From Dehalococcoidia bacterium (lineage in GTDB: Bacteria > Chloroflexota > Dehalococcoidia > Dehalococcoidales > Fen-1064), in contig DUFD01000044.1 of the NCBI GenBank assembly GCA_011171075.1, forward strand, positions 1 to 64,000: DNA of 64,000 nt, read 5' to 3'. A model generated the notes under the pieces. That model did no database searches. It was not told the origin of the DNA and worked only from the letters and a program-made list of their open reading frames with translations. Below are positions 19,539 to 29,300 of this stretch, one piece after another. Made by a program: the position numbers and the translations under genes. Position 1 is the stretch's first letter; every line of letters starts with the position of its first letter.

Positions 19539-20144
19539 TTAGTAATTGTCCTCTTCTTCCATGAAGTCCTCCTCATCCTGTGCAAGCTCTTCGTCATCAT
19601 CGACCGGAGCCGGGGCATAGATGGCTATCTCCAGACGGGCTGTTAATTGTGCGGGTTCTGTTATCTGTTCAACATCGCTGGTGACCGTGAGGTGTTGCAC
19701 GCTGACGGATTTCGGTAACTCACTTTCCAGCGTCCTGAGGAGGGCTAAGAGATTATCTGAATTTCCTTTGACGTCCAGGTGTATCGTAAAGACCAGATAG
19801 ACGTAATCCTCGATATTTATCAGTGACCATGGTATCGTTGTCAGAGATATCACGTTGACCTGATTCGCATCTGCTATATCAAGTAATCCATTAATAACCT
19901 GGGTGGTGTTTACCTGTCCTAGCAAGATGCTTTGCTCGGTAACAAGGCTTGTCTCAGCGTCAGTCAGACGCTGCTGAAGGTCGGATGGCACCTCGGGTAT
20001 CAGGGCTATCATTTCGATAGCATCCGTAATTTGTGTTCTGAGTGCCTCCTGCTCGCTCTGCTGTGATATCGAATCCACAAGGAAATAAACGCAGATTATT
20101 AGCAATCCGATACTCAGAACGGTGATTAATAATTTTCTTGTCAC
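19539..20144 (-). CDS. PilO-like type IV pilus assembly protein
   Basis: Single N-terminal TM, coiled coil, ferredoxin-like periplasmic region; directly downstream in the pilus operon. Confidence 0.65.
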   Translation of the reverse strand: MTRKLLITVLSIGLLIICVYFLVDSISQQSEQEALRTQITDAIEMIALIPEVPSDLQQRLTDAETSLVTEQSILLGQVNTTQVINGLLDIADANQVNVISLTTIPWSLINIEDYVYLVFTIHLDVKGNSDNLLALLRTLESELPKSVSVQHLTVTSDVEQITEPAQLTARLEIAIYAPAPVDDDEELAQDEEDFMEEEDNY

Positions 20145-20196
20145 TGTCTTTCCTCCCCGTGCTATATTCTAATGGCCCCCTGTCCTGATAATGACC

Positions 20197-21042
20197 CTAC
20201 TGAGGAGTGATGTCCCATGAAAGTATCGAATACGCTCCTTCACCGAATGTAAATATAGGACACCCGGTATAAGTGAGGGGATAGTCACCCAGGATTTTAG
20301 CTTTATTAAAAAGTGTGACGGTACCGCCTACATAGGCGTCCTGGTGTATCTTTGTCTGGTTATACATCGTGATATTCCCCAGAACATGAGCATCGCCTCT
20401 TATTTGACCATAGCTTCGCATGATTAAATTTTCACCGACACAGACATTTCCTTGAATATCCGTCTGGTCATTTATCGTGAGGGTACCAGCAGTGACGATA
20501 TCACCGTTTATTACCGTGGAGTGGTTATTCAGTGTGATATCCCCTTCTGCATAGATACTGCCATCAATCACGACATGATTTTCAAGACTAACGTCCCCTG
20601 TAACGTAATAATCCCCCGTGTAGGTTGCATGGCCGCTGAAGGTCTTATCACCTTCGATGACTTCGAAACCTGCCGGTAAGCCGTACGTTACTTCTGCAGT
20701 GATGATAATCAGTGAGCCGTCACTGCAGTGAGCCGTTGAGGTAATTTCGTAGGTCTCACCCAGGTCACGTATGGTGACATTCACAGGCGTGCTATTCAGC
20801 GTTAAGGTCGGCAGCTCCACCTGGCCTCCTTCAGGTACTACCGTAGTTCCACTGAGAAGATGCCATATACCAAATTCAATTCCGGCATCGGCCGCATACT
20901 GTTCTTCCACAACCTCCCCGTAAATTCTGGAGCCGATGAGGTTGGCACTGACGTGACCGAGGAACGGAGCCAGCATCAGCCCGCCTAGCCCAAGAACTAC
21001 GAGGGCTATGGGAAGAGCCTGCCCTTTTTCACCGCCAAACAT
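20197..21042 (-). CDS. PilX-like pilus protein with C-terminal bactofilin-like beta-helix repeats
   Basis: N-terminus GEKGQALPIALVVLGLGGLMLAPF; C-terminus YVTGDVSLENHVVIDGSIYAEGDITLNNHSTVINGDIVTAGTLTINDQTDIQGNVCV... Confidence 0.7.
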   Translation of the reverse strand: MFGGEKGQALPIALVVLGLGGLMLAPFLGHVSANLIGSRIYGEVVEEQYAADAGIEFGIWHLLSGTTVVPEGGQVELPTLTLNSTPVNVTIRDLGETYEITSTAHCSDGSLIIITAEVTYGLPAGFEVIEGDKTFSGHATYTGDYYVTGDVSLENHVVIDGSIYAEGDITLNNHSTVINGDIVTAGTLTINDQTDIQGNVCVGENLIMRSYGQIRGDAHVLGNITMYNQTKIHQDAYVGGTVTLFNKAKILGDYPLTYTGCPIFTFGEGAYSILSWDITPQ

Positions 21043-21494
21043 CAGTCAACTCCTCCAGAAGGTCTGAGGTATACCTGGTAAGTACCCTGCTGGCTGGCAC
21101 CCTGTCGCCCGACAGGGGCCGAGGTAATATCCAGGGTGACCATACGACCACTGACAGAAAAGGTTGCCGATGTGATGTTCCAGGCTACTGTTATCTGCGA
21201 GCTGCCATCGTCACGCTGGAGCTCGGTGCCGATGAGCTTATAGGTGACTGTTGAGGCGTCGGGCATGGTCAGTACCAGCTGGCTGCCGCCGGTAGCGGTA
21301 GAAGCAATCTGTCCGTCACGGTTGAGCCAGCTCGAGATGTTCTGAAGGTCATGAATAGCGGTTATCTTGCTGTTACCGTATTCGGCTACGGTGAACATCT
21401 GATAGACGGTGGAGCCCAAAAAACTGGCAATCAGCCCGGTTATCGATATCACCACCAGCAGTTCAACCAGTGTAAAACCCTGCTGTCCCTTCAT
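21042..21494 (-). CDS. Prepilin-type N-terminal cleavage/methylation domain protein (minor pseudopilin)
   Basis: MKGQQGFTLVELLVVISITGLIASFLG. Confidence 0.88.
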   Translation of the reverse strand: MKGQQGFTLVELLVVISITGLIASFLGSTVYQMFTVAEYGNSKITAIHDLQNISSWLNRDGQIASTATGGSQLVLTMPDASTVTYKLIGTELQRDDGSSQITVAWNITSATFSVSGRMVTLDITSAPVGRQGASQQGTYQVYLRPSGGVD

Positions 21495-21916
21495 CTTTTC
21501 ACCTTGTAGGCGTCTACGGTAAGTATCGTTTCGCTATCGCGGTATATAGTTACGGTCAATTCCTGAATGTCTGTATCGGTATAGACAGAGGCGTCCGTCT
21601 CCAGGGAGATGGTATAGCCCGATGGCGTGTCCATTGTTAGATAAGTGGCGCCGGTAGCATCATAGGGAAGGCTCTTGACGTACTCGAGCTGGGTCCTGGC
21701 CAGTTGCTGGGCCACGGCTTCCTGATCGGACTCACGTACTGCCAGTGCTCCGGTCGAAAGCGCAGTTATAAAGGCGACTGCTGTAATCCCGATGATAGCG
21801 ATGGCCACCAGTGTTTCAGCCAGTCCAATGCCTCTTTCATCCCGGATACAGTTATGGGATGCTGCTAACCGCTGGCTAGCTAATTGTTTCGCTTTTATGA
21901 ATCCAAGCAGGTTCAT
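21491..21916 (-). CDS. PilV-like minor pilin
   Basis: RDERGIGLAETLVAIAIIGITAVAFITALSTG. Confidence 0.8.
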   Translation of the reverse strand: MNLLGFIKAKQLASQRLAASHNCIRDERGIGLAETLVAIAIIGITAVAFITALSTGALAVRESDQEAVAQQLARTQLEYVKSLPYDATGATYLTMDTPSGYTISLETDASVYTDTDIQELTVTIYRDSETILTVDAYKVKR

Positions 21917-23127
21917 GATAGCGACCCCATTATCGAGTACATCGGCATAACTATCGATGTGGCCAGGAAGGCAATCATAAGACCGATTACGATTGTTAGA
22001 GTCGGCTCTATCATTCCTATCAGGGCATTGACCTTTTGGTCGACCCTTTGCTCATAGTAATCGGCCAGGGTAGCCAGAGTGCTGTCTATAGTGCCGGTGG
22101 TTTCACCAACGACAACCATCTTGATCATCAGGTCCGGGAAAAGGCTATCCTGAGACATGGGCTGTGACAGGCCCTGTCCCTGAATGAGTTTCTCCCTTAC
22201 GGTTACAAATGACTCACGGACAACCTGATTTCCCATGGAGTTGTTCACAATCTCCATTATCTGAGGTAGTTGCAGGCCTGCTTGCAGCATCATAGAGGTT
22301 GTCTGACAGAAATAGAACATGCTGTGCTGCACGGTTATAGGGCCAATCAGCGGCGCTTTCAGCAAGAACCTGTCCTTGGCCAGCTTGCCGCTGGGTAGTC
22401 TCAAATAGATGATAGTAGCGGCGACGACAACAAGAATTACTCCCAGAATAACGAGTTTATAATCAATAACGAAGCCGGTTACGGCCAATAATATCCTGGT
22501 CGTTATGGGTAACTCGGCGTCGAGGGAAGTGAATAGTCCGATTAAGGGTGGTAGCACTACCGTTATCAATAGGGCAATCACCCCGATTGCCATAACCACA
22601 ATCACAGTCGGATAGGTCATGGCACGTTTCATTTTTTTCTTGGTCTGGACCTGTTTTTCCAGAGCATCGGCCACCTGTTTCAGACCAGCTTCCAGGTTTC
22701 CCGTCTGTTCACTGGCCCTTATTACCTGAACGAAGTACAGGGGGAATACATCCGGGTGTCTGGATAGGGACTCGGAGAAGGAACTGCCTCCCTGGAGCTC
22801 CTCGACCAGGTCTGAGATGATATCACTCAGAGTGGCCTTAGATACATTTCCTTCCAGTGCTCGTAATGCAGTAAGTAGCGGGATACCGGATTCTATCAGC
22901 GTGGCGAGCTGACGGGCAAAATCGATTAAATCAGGGGTCTTCACACCGAAAAGGAAGGGTATCTGGCTCTTGAGGGTCTTGCGCGTGGGTAACTCCTTAA
23001 GGCTGAGGATATGATTATAGCCAGCATGATACAGGGCGTCCTCAGCCGCACTTTCGGAGGGGGCTTCAATTGTGCCCTGTACTATTTTTTTATCAATGGT
23101 ATAGGCCTGATAACGGTATCCCATCAA
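21913..23127 (-). CDS. pilC: Type IV pilus inner membrane platform protein PilC (GspF family)
   Basis: DLIDFARQLATLIESGIPLLTALRALEGN; MVVVGETTGTIDSTLATLADYYEQRV. Confidence 0.93.
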   Translation of the reverse strand: MMGYRYQAYTIDKKIVQGTIEAPSESAAEDALYHAGYNHILSLKELPTRKTLKSQIPFLFGVKTPDLIDFARQLATLIESGIPLLTALRALEGNVSKATLSDIISDLVEELQGGSSFSESLSRHPDVFPLYFVQVIRASEQTGNLEAGLKQVADALEKQVQTKKKMKRAMTYPTVIVVMAIGVIALLITVVLPPLIGLFTSLDAELPITTRILLAVTGFVIDYKLVILGVILVVVAATIIYLRLPSGKLAKDRFLLKAPLIGPITVQHSMFYFCQTTSMMLQAGLQLPQIMEIVNNSMGNQVVRESFVTVREKLIQGQGLSQPMSQDSLFPDLMIKMVVVGETTGTIDSTLATLADYYEQRVDQKVNALIGMIEPTLTIVIGLMIAFLATSIVMPMYSIMGSLS

Positions 23128-23153
23128 TCTCCTCCTCTATGAAAACCGGCTAA

Positions 23154-24863
23154 TCAACCAATTGAGTGAACACTTCGCAATACCTCGCTAACTGATGTAA
23201 TGCCCTTTCTCACCTTCGACATACCATCACGCCTCATGGTAATCATTCCCTCTTTAAGTGCTTCGGCGCGGAGTTCCTCCGTACTGGCCCCGCCGGTGAG
23301 CATTACTCTCAGTTTTTCGGTAATAACCATAATCTCAAAAAGGCCGGTTCTCCCCTGATAGCCGGTGTTGGCACAGACATTGCACCCGGTTCCCGGTCCG
23401 TATATCAGGGCCGGCAGCTCGGCCATTTCCTCGTGATAGGCGACCTCTTCTTCTGCCACCGGCTTGTAGGGAACGCGACAGTGGCTGCAGAGTCGGCGTA
23501 CCATTCTCTGGGTAACAGTCCCAACCAGTGTTGAGGAGATAAGATACGGTTCAATACCGAGTTCTATCAGTCGGAAGAGTACCCCAACAGCGTCATTGGC
23601 GTGAATCGATGAAAGCACCAGATGGCCGGTAAGGGCTGCCTGGACTCCTGTACTTGCCGTGTCCCGGTCGCGGATTTCCCCCACGAGTATTACGTCGGGG
23701 TCCTGCCGCATGGCGGAGCGAAGGCCGCTGGCGAATGTGAGCCCGGCCTTGATGTTGACCTGGGTCTGGCTGATATCGGCAAAGTGGTACTCCACCGGGT
23801 CTTCAATGGTCAGGATGTTATGCTCCTTTCGGTCGAGGGCGTTGATAGATGCGTATAGTGTGGTTGTCTTACCCGAACCGGTAGGGCCACCCACCAGTAT
23901 CAGACCGAAGGGGCTTTTCATCATCAGCTGGTATGTCTCCAGGGATTCGGGCAGCATACCCAGTTCCACTAGGGTGAGGAAGGACAAGGACTTGAGCAGG
24001 ATTCGCAATGTCACCCGTTCACCGTACACTGTCTCCATGCTGGCAGCGCGTATGTCGACATCTTTATCCCTCACCTTGACCTGAAACTGGCCGTCCTGGG
24101 GGCGTCTCTGTTCGGCGATGTTCATACCTGCCAGGATTTTTACCCGCGAGATTAATGGCGCATGTACCGACAATGGCAGGGGGGACATATCATGTAAAAT
24201 GCCGTCAATCCGGTAGCGGATACGCAGGTAGGTCTCTTGTGGTTCGATGTGGACATCGGATGCTCTGTCCTTGACTGCCTGGGCGATGAGTAGGTCTAAT
24301 GTCTGGGCAATGGGAGTCCGGGCAACCAGCTCGGGGGTTACTTCAGTCTCCACCGCTTCGGCGGGCGTCATCTGACTGACCTGCTTCTCTATTTCGGCGC
24401 TGGACTTGTAGTTGCGGTCGATGGCGTGCTCAATTTCACTGGGGATACCAAGCGCCGGTTCAACCTTCATCTTCACCTGGGTATTGATATCTTCAATCGC
24501 CTGGATGTCCTCCGGGTTTGCCATAACGACTACCAGTGAGTTGCCGGAGACGCTTAGGGGGATGAGGGTGTATTTCCTGGCGGTATCCTCCGGGATTAGC
24601 TGGAGCGCCTGGCGTTGTACGGAATGGCGCTTCAGGTCTATCAGTGGTACGTTGAGCCATATGCTGAGCACGGGGGCCAGTTCATCGAAACTGACCACTC
24701 CCTGTTTGATCAGAATATCAGTAAGATTACCACCATGCTCATGCTGCTGTTTGAGGGCGTCTTCGAGTTGCTCGGTGGTAATAAGCCCGTCCTCAACCAG
24801 CAGCTTGCCAAGATTTTTCCTGGCTACTCTTTCAGCGAATATCTCACTGCCGTTTATACTCAT
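23154..24863 (-). CDS. pilB: Type IV pilus extension ATPase PilB (GspE family)
   Basis: Walker A LVGGPTGSGKTTTLYASINAL; DPDVILVGEIRDRDTASTGVQAALTGHLVLSSIHAND; zinc CSHC/CNVC; start MSINGSE at 24863 preferred. Confidence 0.94.
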   Translation of the reverse strand: MSINGSEIFAERVARKNLGKLLVEDGLITTEQLEDALKQQHEHGGNLTDILIKQGVVSFDELAPVLSIWLNVPLIDLKRHSVQRQALQLIPEDTARKYTLIPLSVSGNSLVVVMANPEDIQAIEDINTQVKMKVEPALGIPSEIEHAIDRNYKSSAEIEKQVSQMTPAEAVETEVTPELVARTPIAQTLDLLIAQAVKDRASDVHIEPQETYLRIRYRIDGILHDMSPLPLSVHAPLISRVKILAGMNIAEQRRPQDGQFQVKVRDKDVDIRAASMETVYGERVTLRILLKSLSFLTLVELGMLPESLETYQLMMKSPFGLILVGGPTGSGKTTTLYASINALDRKEHNILTIEDPVEYHFADISQTQVNIKAGLTFASGLRSAMRQDPDVILVGEIRDRDTASTGVQAALTGHLVLSSIHANDAVGVLFRLIELGIEPYLISSTLVGTVTQRMVRRLCSHCRVPYKPVAEEEVAYHEEMAELPALIYGPGTGCNVCANTGYQGRTGLFEIMVITEKLRVMLTGGASTEELRAEALKEGMITMRRDGMSKVRKGITSVSEVLRSVHSIG

Positions 24864-24960
24864 TTTTATATCCTTCTCAGGGAAGCCACATTCAGCGCAG
24901 TTCAGAAGAGTACCGACTGCTGCCCCTGATACCACGAGGATATCGATTCATTCCAGTTGG

Positions 24961-25326
24961 TTACGACAAGAGGCTTTCCACCCGACGTATTATCTCTGAG
25001 GGCTCTGCTGGTTTGGTTAGGTAATCGTCAGCACCCACCTGCCGCCCGACTGCCTTGTCCTTGTCCTGACTCCTTGCAGAGAACATCAGGATGGGCAGCC
25101 GGGCAGTAGCTGGTTCAGCGCGCAGGCGATGGCAGATTTCGTAGCCATCCATTCCTGGGAGCATGACGTCCAGGATAACGAGGTCAGGTTCTTCTGTCCG
25201 GGCTTTACGAAGCCCTTCAAGCCCGTTGCCCGCAGTGATTACCTGGTAACCATGTTTTTCCAGGGTGAACCTGATGTACCTCAGGCCCACGGGGTCGTCT
25301 TCAATTATTAAAATCTTCGTTTCCAT
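24961..25326 (-). CDS. Stand-alone response regulator receiver
   Basis: METKILIIEDDPVGLRYIRFTLEKHGYQV...DLVILDVMLPGMDGYE...YLTKPAEP. Confidence 0.88.
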   Translation of the reverse strand: METKILIIEDDPVGLRYIRFTLEKHGYQVITAGNGLEGLRKARTEEPDLVILDVMLPGMDGYEICHRLRAEPATARLPILMFSARSQDKDKAVGRQVGADDYLTKPAEPSEIIRRVESLLS

Positions 25327-25463
25327 GCTAATCATTCCCCAGTCTGTGCCAGGGATTAACGCCAGATTCGAGCTAGCGTCTGTGGCCAGCATGCCCCCTC
25401 GAAGCTATTACAGGCATGCGGTCAGCTCTAAGCCCCTGCCGTTTTCTCGTCCTGCGTCAATTT

Positions 25464-25832
25464 CTAGTATCCGGTGGTTGCCTGAGTAACCAGCCCGGTA
25501 GTACTGCATGTATAAGTCCCCTTGGTCTCTGACATGCGCAGGTAGTCCGGGTAGAGAGGATAGTTCCTGTGCGGGAACCTCGTCATGTCCTTGGTGGCCG
25601 TAGTTACGGCGGTTACGCTGCTCCTCCCTTCCTTGGCCATCATTGTGTCCATAGCCGACTGGACCGTTATCAGTTCAGCCTTGGCGGCTTCTGTCTCGCC
25701 GCTGCCGACAAGCCCCGTAACATTGGGGATGATAATGGCAGCCAGTACACCGATGATTGCGATAACAATCAGCAGCTCTACCAGGGTAAAACCCCGGTCG
25801 TTTTTGAAAACCTTTCTTAGTAACGTGGTCAT
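25464..25832 (-). CDS. Type IV pilin (candidate major pilin)
   Basis: RGFTLVELLIVIAIIGVLAAIIIPNVTGLVG class III signal; 122 aa. Confidence 0.9.
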   Translation of the reverse strand: MTTLLRKVFKNDRGFTLVELLIVIAIIGVLAAIIIPNVTGLVGSGETEAAKAELITVQSAMDTMMAKEGRSSVTAVTTATKDMTRFPHRNYPLYPDYLRMSETKGTYTCSTTGLVTQATTGY

Positions 25833-25914
25833 TTCTTCAGTCCCTCCAGTTTTTTGCCTGTTGCAGGTGTGGTTTTATCATTATTCCCCCATTTTCCTCA
25901 CCACCTTTTCCCCT

Positions 25915-26331
25915 CTATTCTTTTTTGGCGACTTCACTTTCGATTATCTCGTTCTGCATCTCTGCCAGGTATCTGTTGACCTCGGCAATGAAAGTCTGGA
26001 CATCAATTGGCTTGGTCAGGTAGCTGTTGCAGCCGGCGGCTATAGCCAGTTCTTTATCCACAGGCATGGCAAAGGACGTCAGGGCGATAATGGGGAGGTC
26101 CTCCTCGCTTTCTTGGCCACGAATCCTGCGGGTTGCCTCATGTCCGTCGATACCCGGTAGCTGGATATCCATAATAACGAGGTCTGGCTTTTCGTCGAGT
26201 GCCAACTTCACACCTTCAAGGCCGTCCCTGGCCTCGATTACCTCGTGTCCGCCTTTTTGCAGGATGAAACGGATTAAATACAGATTGGTATCGTTGTCAT
26301 CCACTACCAGTATTTTCTTCATTGTTCTCAT
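25915..26331 (-). CDS. Response regulator receiver protein (DivK-like)
   Basis: MKKILVVDDNDTNLYLIRFILQKGGHEVIEARDGLEG...DLVIMDIQLPGIDGHEATRRIR. Confidence 0.88.
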   Translation of the reverse strand: MRTMKKILVVDDNDTNLYLIRFILQKGGHEVIEARDGLEGVKLALDEKPDLVIMDIQLPGIDGHEATRRIRGQESEEDLPIIALTSFAMPVDKELAIAAGCNSYLTKPIDVQTFIAEVNRYLAEMQNEIIESEVAKKE

Positions 26332-29300
26332 CTCCTCTGTATTCCAGTGGTAGAGTTAAACCAAAATCACTGCCTTTGCCGTACTCACTCTTTATCCAGA
26401 TGTCACCCCCCAGCATTTGTAAGATTTTCCTGCTGTGGTGCAGTCCGAGACCGGTGCCTTCAAATCTGCGGGTAAGGCTTCCGTCGACCTGCTGGAAGGG
26501 CGCAAAGAGCTTGTCGATGTCCTCATTTTCAATCCCGATGCCGGTATCGATAACATGGACTTCTAGGGTGTCATCGTGTGTGTGACCGTTTTCCTCGTGC
26601 AAAGCAGCGATAATTCTGACGCTCCCTTGCTCGGTAAATTTGACAGCATTACCTCCCAGGTTTATCAGGACCTGTTTGAAGCGACGTCGGTCGGTGTAGA
26701 GCTGGATTTCCCCATCGGTTTCTGCTGTAAGTTCAATGCCTTTCGTTTGCGCGGCCGGGGTCAGTATATCCACCACTTCAGATATGAGTTCATTAAGGGG
26801 GAATTCCTCCAGTGAAAGCTCGACCTTTCCGGCTTCAATCTTTGAGATGTCTAAAACATCGTTAATAAGGCTCAGTAGGTGGTTACTGCTGCTCTTTACC
26901 AGGCTGAGTTGCTCTCTCTGCTCTTCGTTGATGTCTCCCGTCATGCCATCCAGAATCAGGCTGGTGAACCCGATGATTGAGTTCAGCGGCGTCCTGAGCT
27001 CATGGCTCATGCTTGACAGGAAGATGGACTTAAGGCGGTCTACTTCCTGGAGCCGGGCGTTGGCCTCTTCGAGTTCGCGGTTTTTCTCGGCAATCTCCCG
27101 CTCCGCTTCTTTTTGCTCGGTGACGTCAATAGTCACGGTTCGCAGTCCGACTGCCTTGCCGTCTTGAAGGATTGGCGCAGAATATGTGACAACCGGGTAA
27201 GTGCTGCCGTCCCTCCTCGTCTGGGTATATTCAACACGACCAAGGGTCTCTCCATTTAATATCCTCTGGATATTTTCCTTGACCCTTTCACGGTCCTCGA
27301 GGATGAAGACATCAAGCGGATTGAGGGGGGCAGCATTAACTTCACTCTCGTTATAGCCTGAATCTTCGATGGCTTTCTTGTTGGCGAAGGTGATGTTAAG
27401 CTTGTCGTCCATCTCGGTGACACTCAGTGGCAGGAGATTGACCAGGTCACGGAAGCGTCGGCGGGTATCCCGTAGTCTCTCCTCATTTTTCTTGCGTTCG
27501 GTAATGTCGAGGACGCTTCCCAGGACAGCCCGTTTCCCCTGGTACTGGATGGGCGCTACCGTTTCCATGAACCACCTGCTCTCACCGTCTCTGCTGGTGA
27601 CCGCGTACTCATAAGGCGTGGTACGTTCTCCTTTCAGCATGGCTCTCGCGTTTTTCCTTACCGTTTCCCTGTCTTCGCGACGTACTCTGGCCAGGGATCT
27701 CCTGCCAAGCACCCTGTCCTCAGTCATGCCTAAATCACTGATAAACTGTGGATTGGCAAAGACAAATTTTCCGTCCTGAACTATGTACATGCCGACCGGT
27801 GAGCTTAGTGACAGGGTCTGGAAGATTTCCTCCGCCTGCTTACGCTCGGTATTGTTGAGGGCACTCCCCAGGATAGCTCGTTTTCCCTGATACTGTATGG
27901 AGGCAATCGTTTCGGTAACCCACATAGTGTCGCCGTTTTTATTGAGGGCCCGGTACTCATAAGGTGTAGTACGTTCTCCCTTCAGCATGGCTATCGCGTT
28001 CTGCCTCACCATTTCCCTGTCTTCTGGATGAATTATGTCTTGAGGGTCAGTGTTGAGTATCTCATCTTTGCTGTAGCCGGCGTTTTTGAGGAATTCGTCA
28101 TTGTTGAAGACATACTTCCCGTCCTGCAGTATGTATATACTTGCCGGCGAGCTTAGCACTATAGTCTGGAAGATTTCCTCTGCCTGCTTACGCTCGGTGA
28201 TATCCATAGAGGCGATGAGCACGTTGGTTACCTTGCCCTGTGAATCAGATATCGGAGACAGATTGGCGAGGATGTTGATATAGGAGCCGTTTTTACGCAT
28301 AGTGCGGCACTCGATGTTTGCCACGCTTTGTCCTCTCATCACGCGGGCGAACGCAGCTTTCACAGCACGCGTGTCATCGGGGTGTAGCATTGAGAGAATG
28401 CTAATTCGTTTGATTTCCCTATCTGAATATCCGTGGTGCTTTTTCCATTCCTTGTTGGCAAAGAGGAGGTTAGCTTTCAGGTCTGTAGTGGCTATCATGT
28501 CCGGAGAGGTTTCTACCAGCTGTCGGTACCTCAGCTCGCTCTCCCGCAACCTCTCTTCAGCCTGTTTTTGCACGGTGATATCACGACTGATATAAGTAAA
28601 GAACGTTTCTTTCCCTGCTTGCCACTTGGCTAGGGTCATGCCTACCGGGATTTCAGTCCCGTCTTTTCTCAGCCTGACTGTCTCCGTCATGCCGCTTGGA
28701 GGGCTTGAGTTCTGAGATGAAAGCATGGCTTCGATCTCATCCTGGAAGGCCTGATGTAAACGCTCTGGCATTATCAGGGTTAATGGCTGACCGACAGCTT
28801 CGTCGGCAGAGTAGCCGTAAATTTTCTCAGCTGCCTTATTCCAGAGGACGATACGTGTCTGGGCATCAATTGTAATGATTGCCTGGTGGGCCGATTCTGT
28901 AACTGCACGGAAGCTCTCTTCGCTGTGACGCAGTGCCTCCTCCATCCGCCTGCGTTCAGTAATGTTGAAAGGAGTTGCCAGCACGGCTGGTCTACCCCGG
29001 TACTCGATGGGCGCGACAGACGTGATAATCCACTGGACACTACCGTCTTTATTAATACCCCTGAACTCGAAAGGTCTGGTCAGCTTTCCTTTAAGCATCT
29101 CAGCCATTTTCTCCGTGACCATTTCCACGTCGTCGGGGTGGATAAGCTTGCTCGGGTCCATGGCAAGAAGTTCAGCCTCGGTGTAGCCGGTGTTCCGACT
29201 GAAAGCTGGATTTACTAACTGAAATCTGTCGTCCTGGAGGATATAGACGCTGACAGGCGAGTTTTTCAATATGTCACTGAGTAGATTTTCGGCCTGTTTG

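Noticed and set aside
23622-24999. Plus-strand ORFs (23622-23858, 23659-24084, 24412-24999) opposite pilB
   Set aside because: Antisense to a well-supported ATPase; composition is that of a reverse-complemented coding frame.
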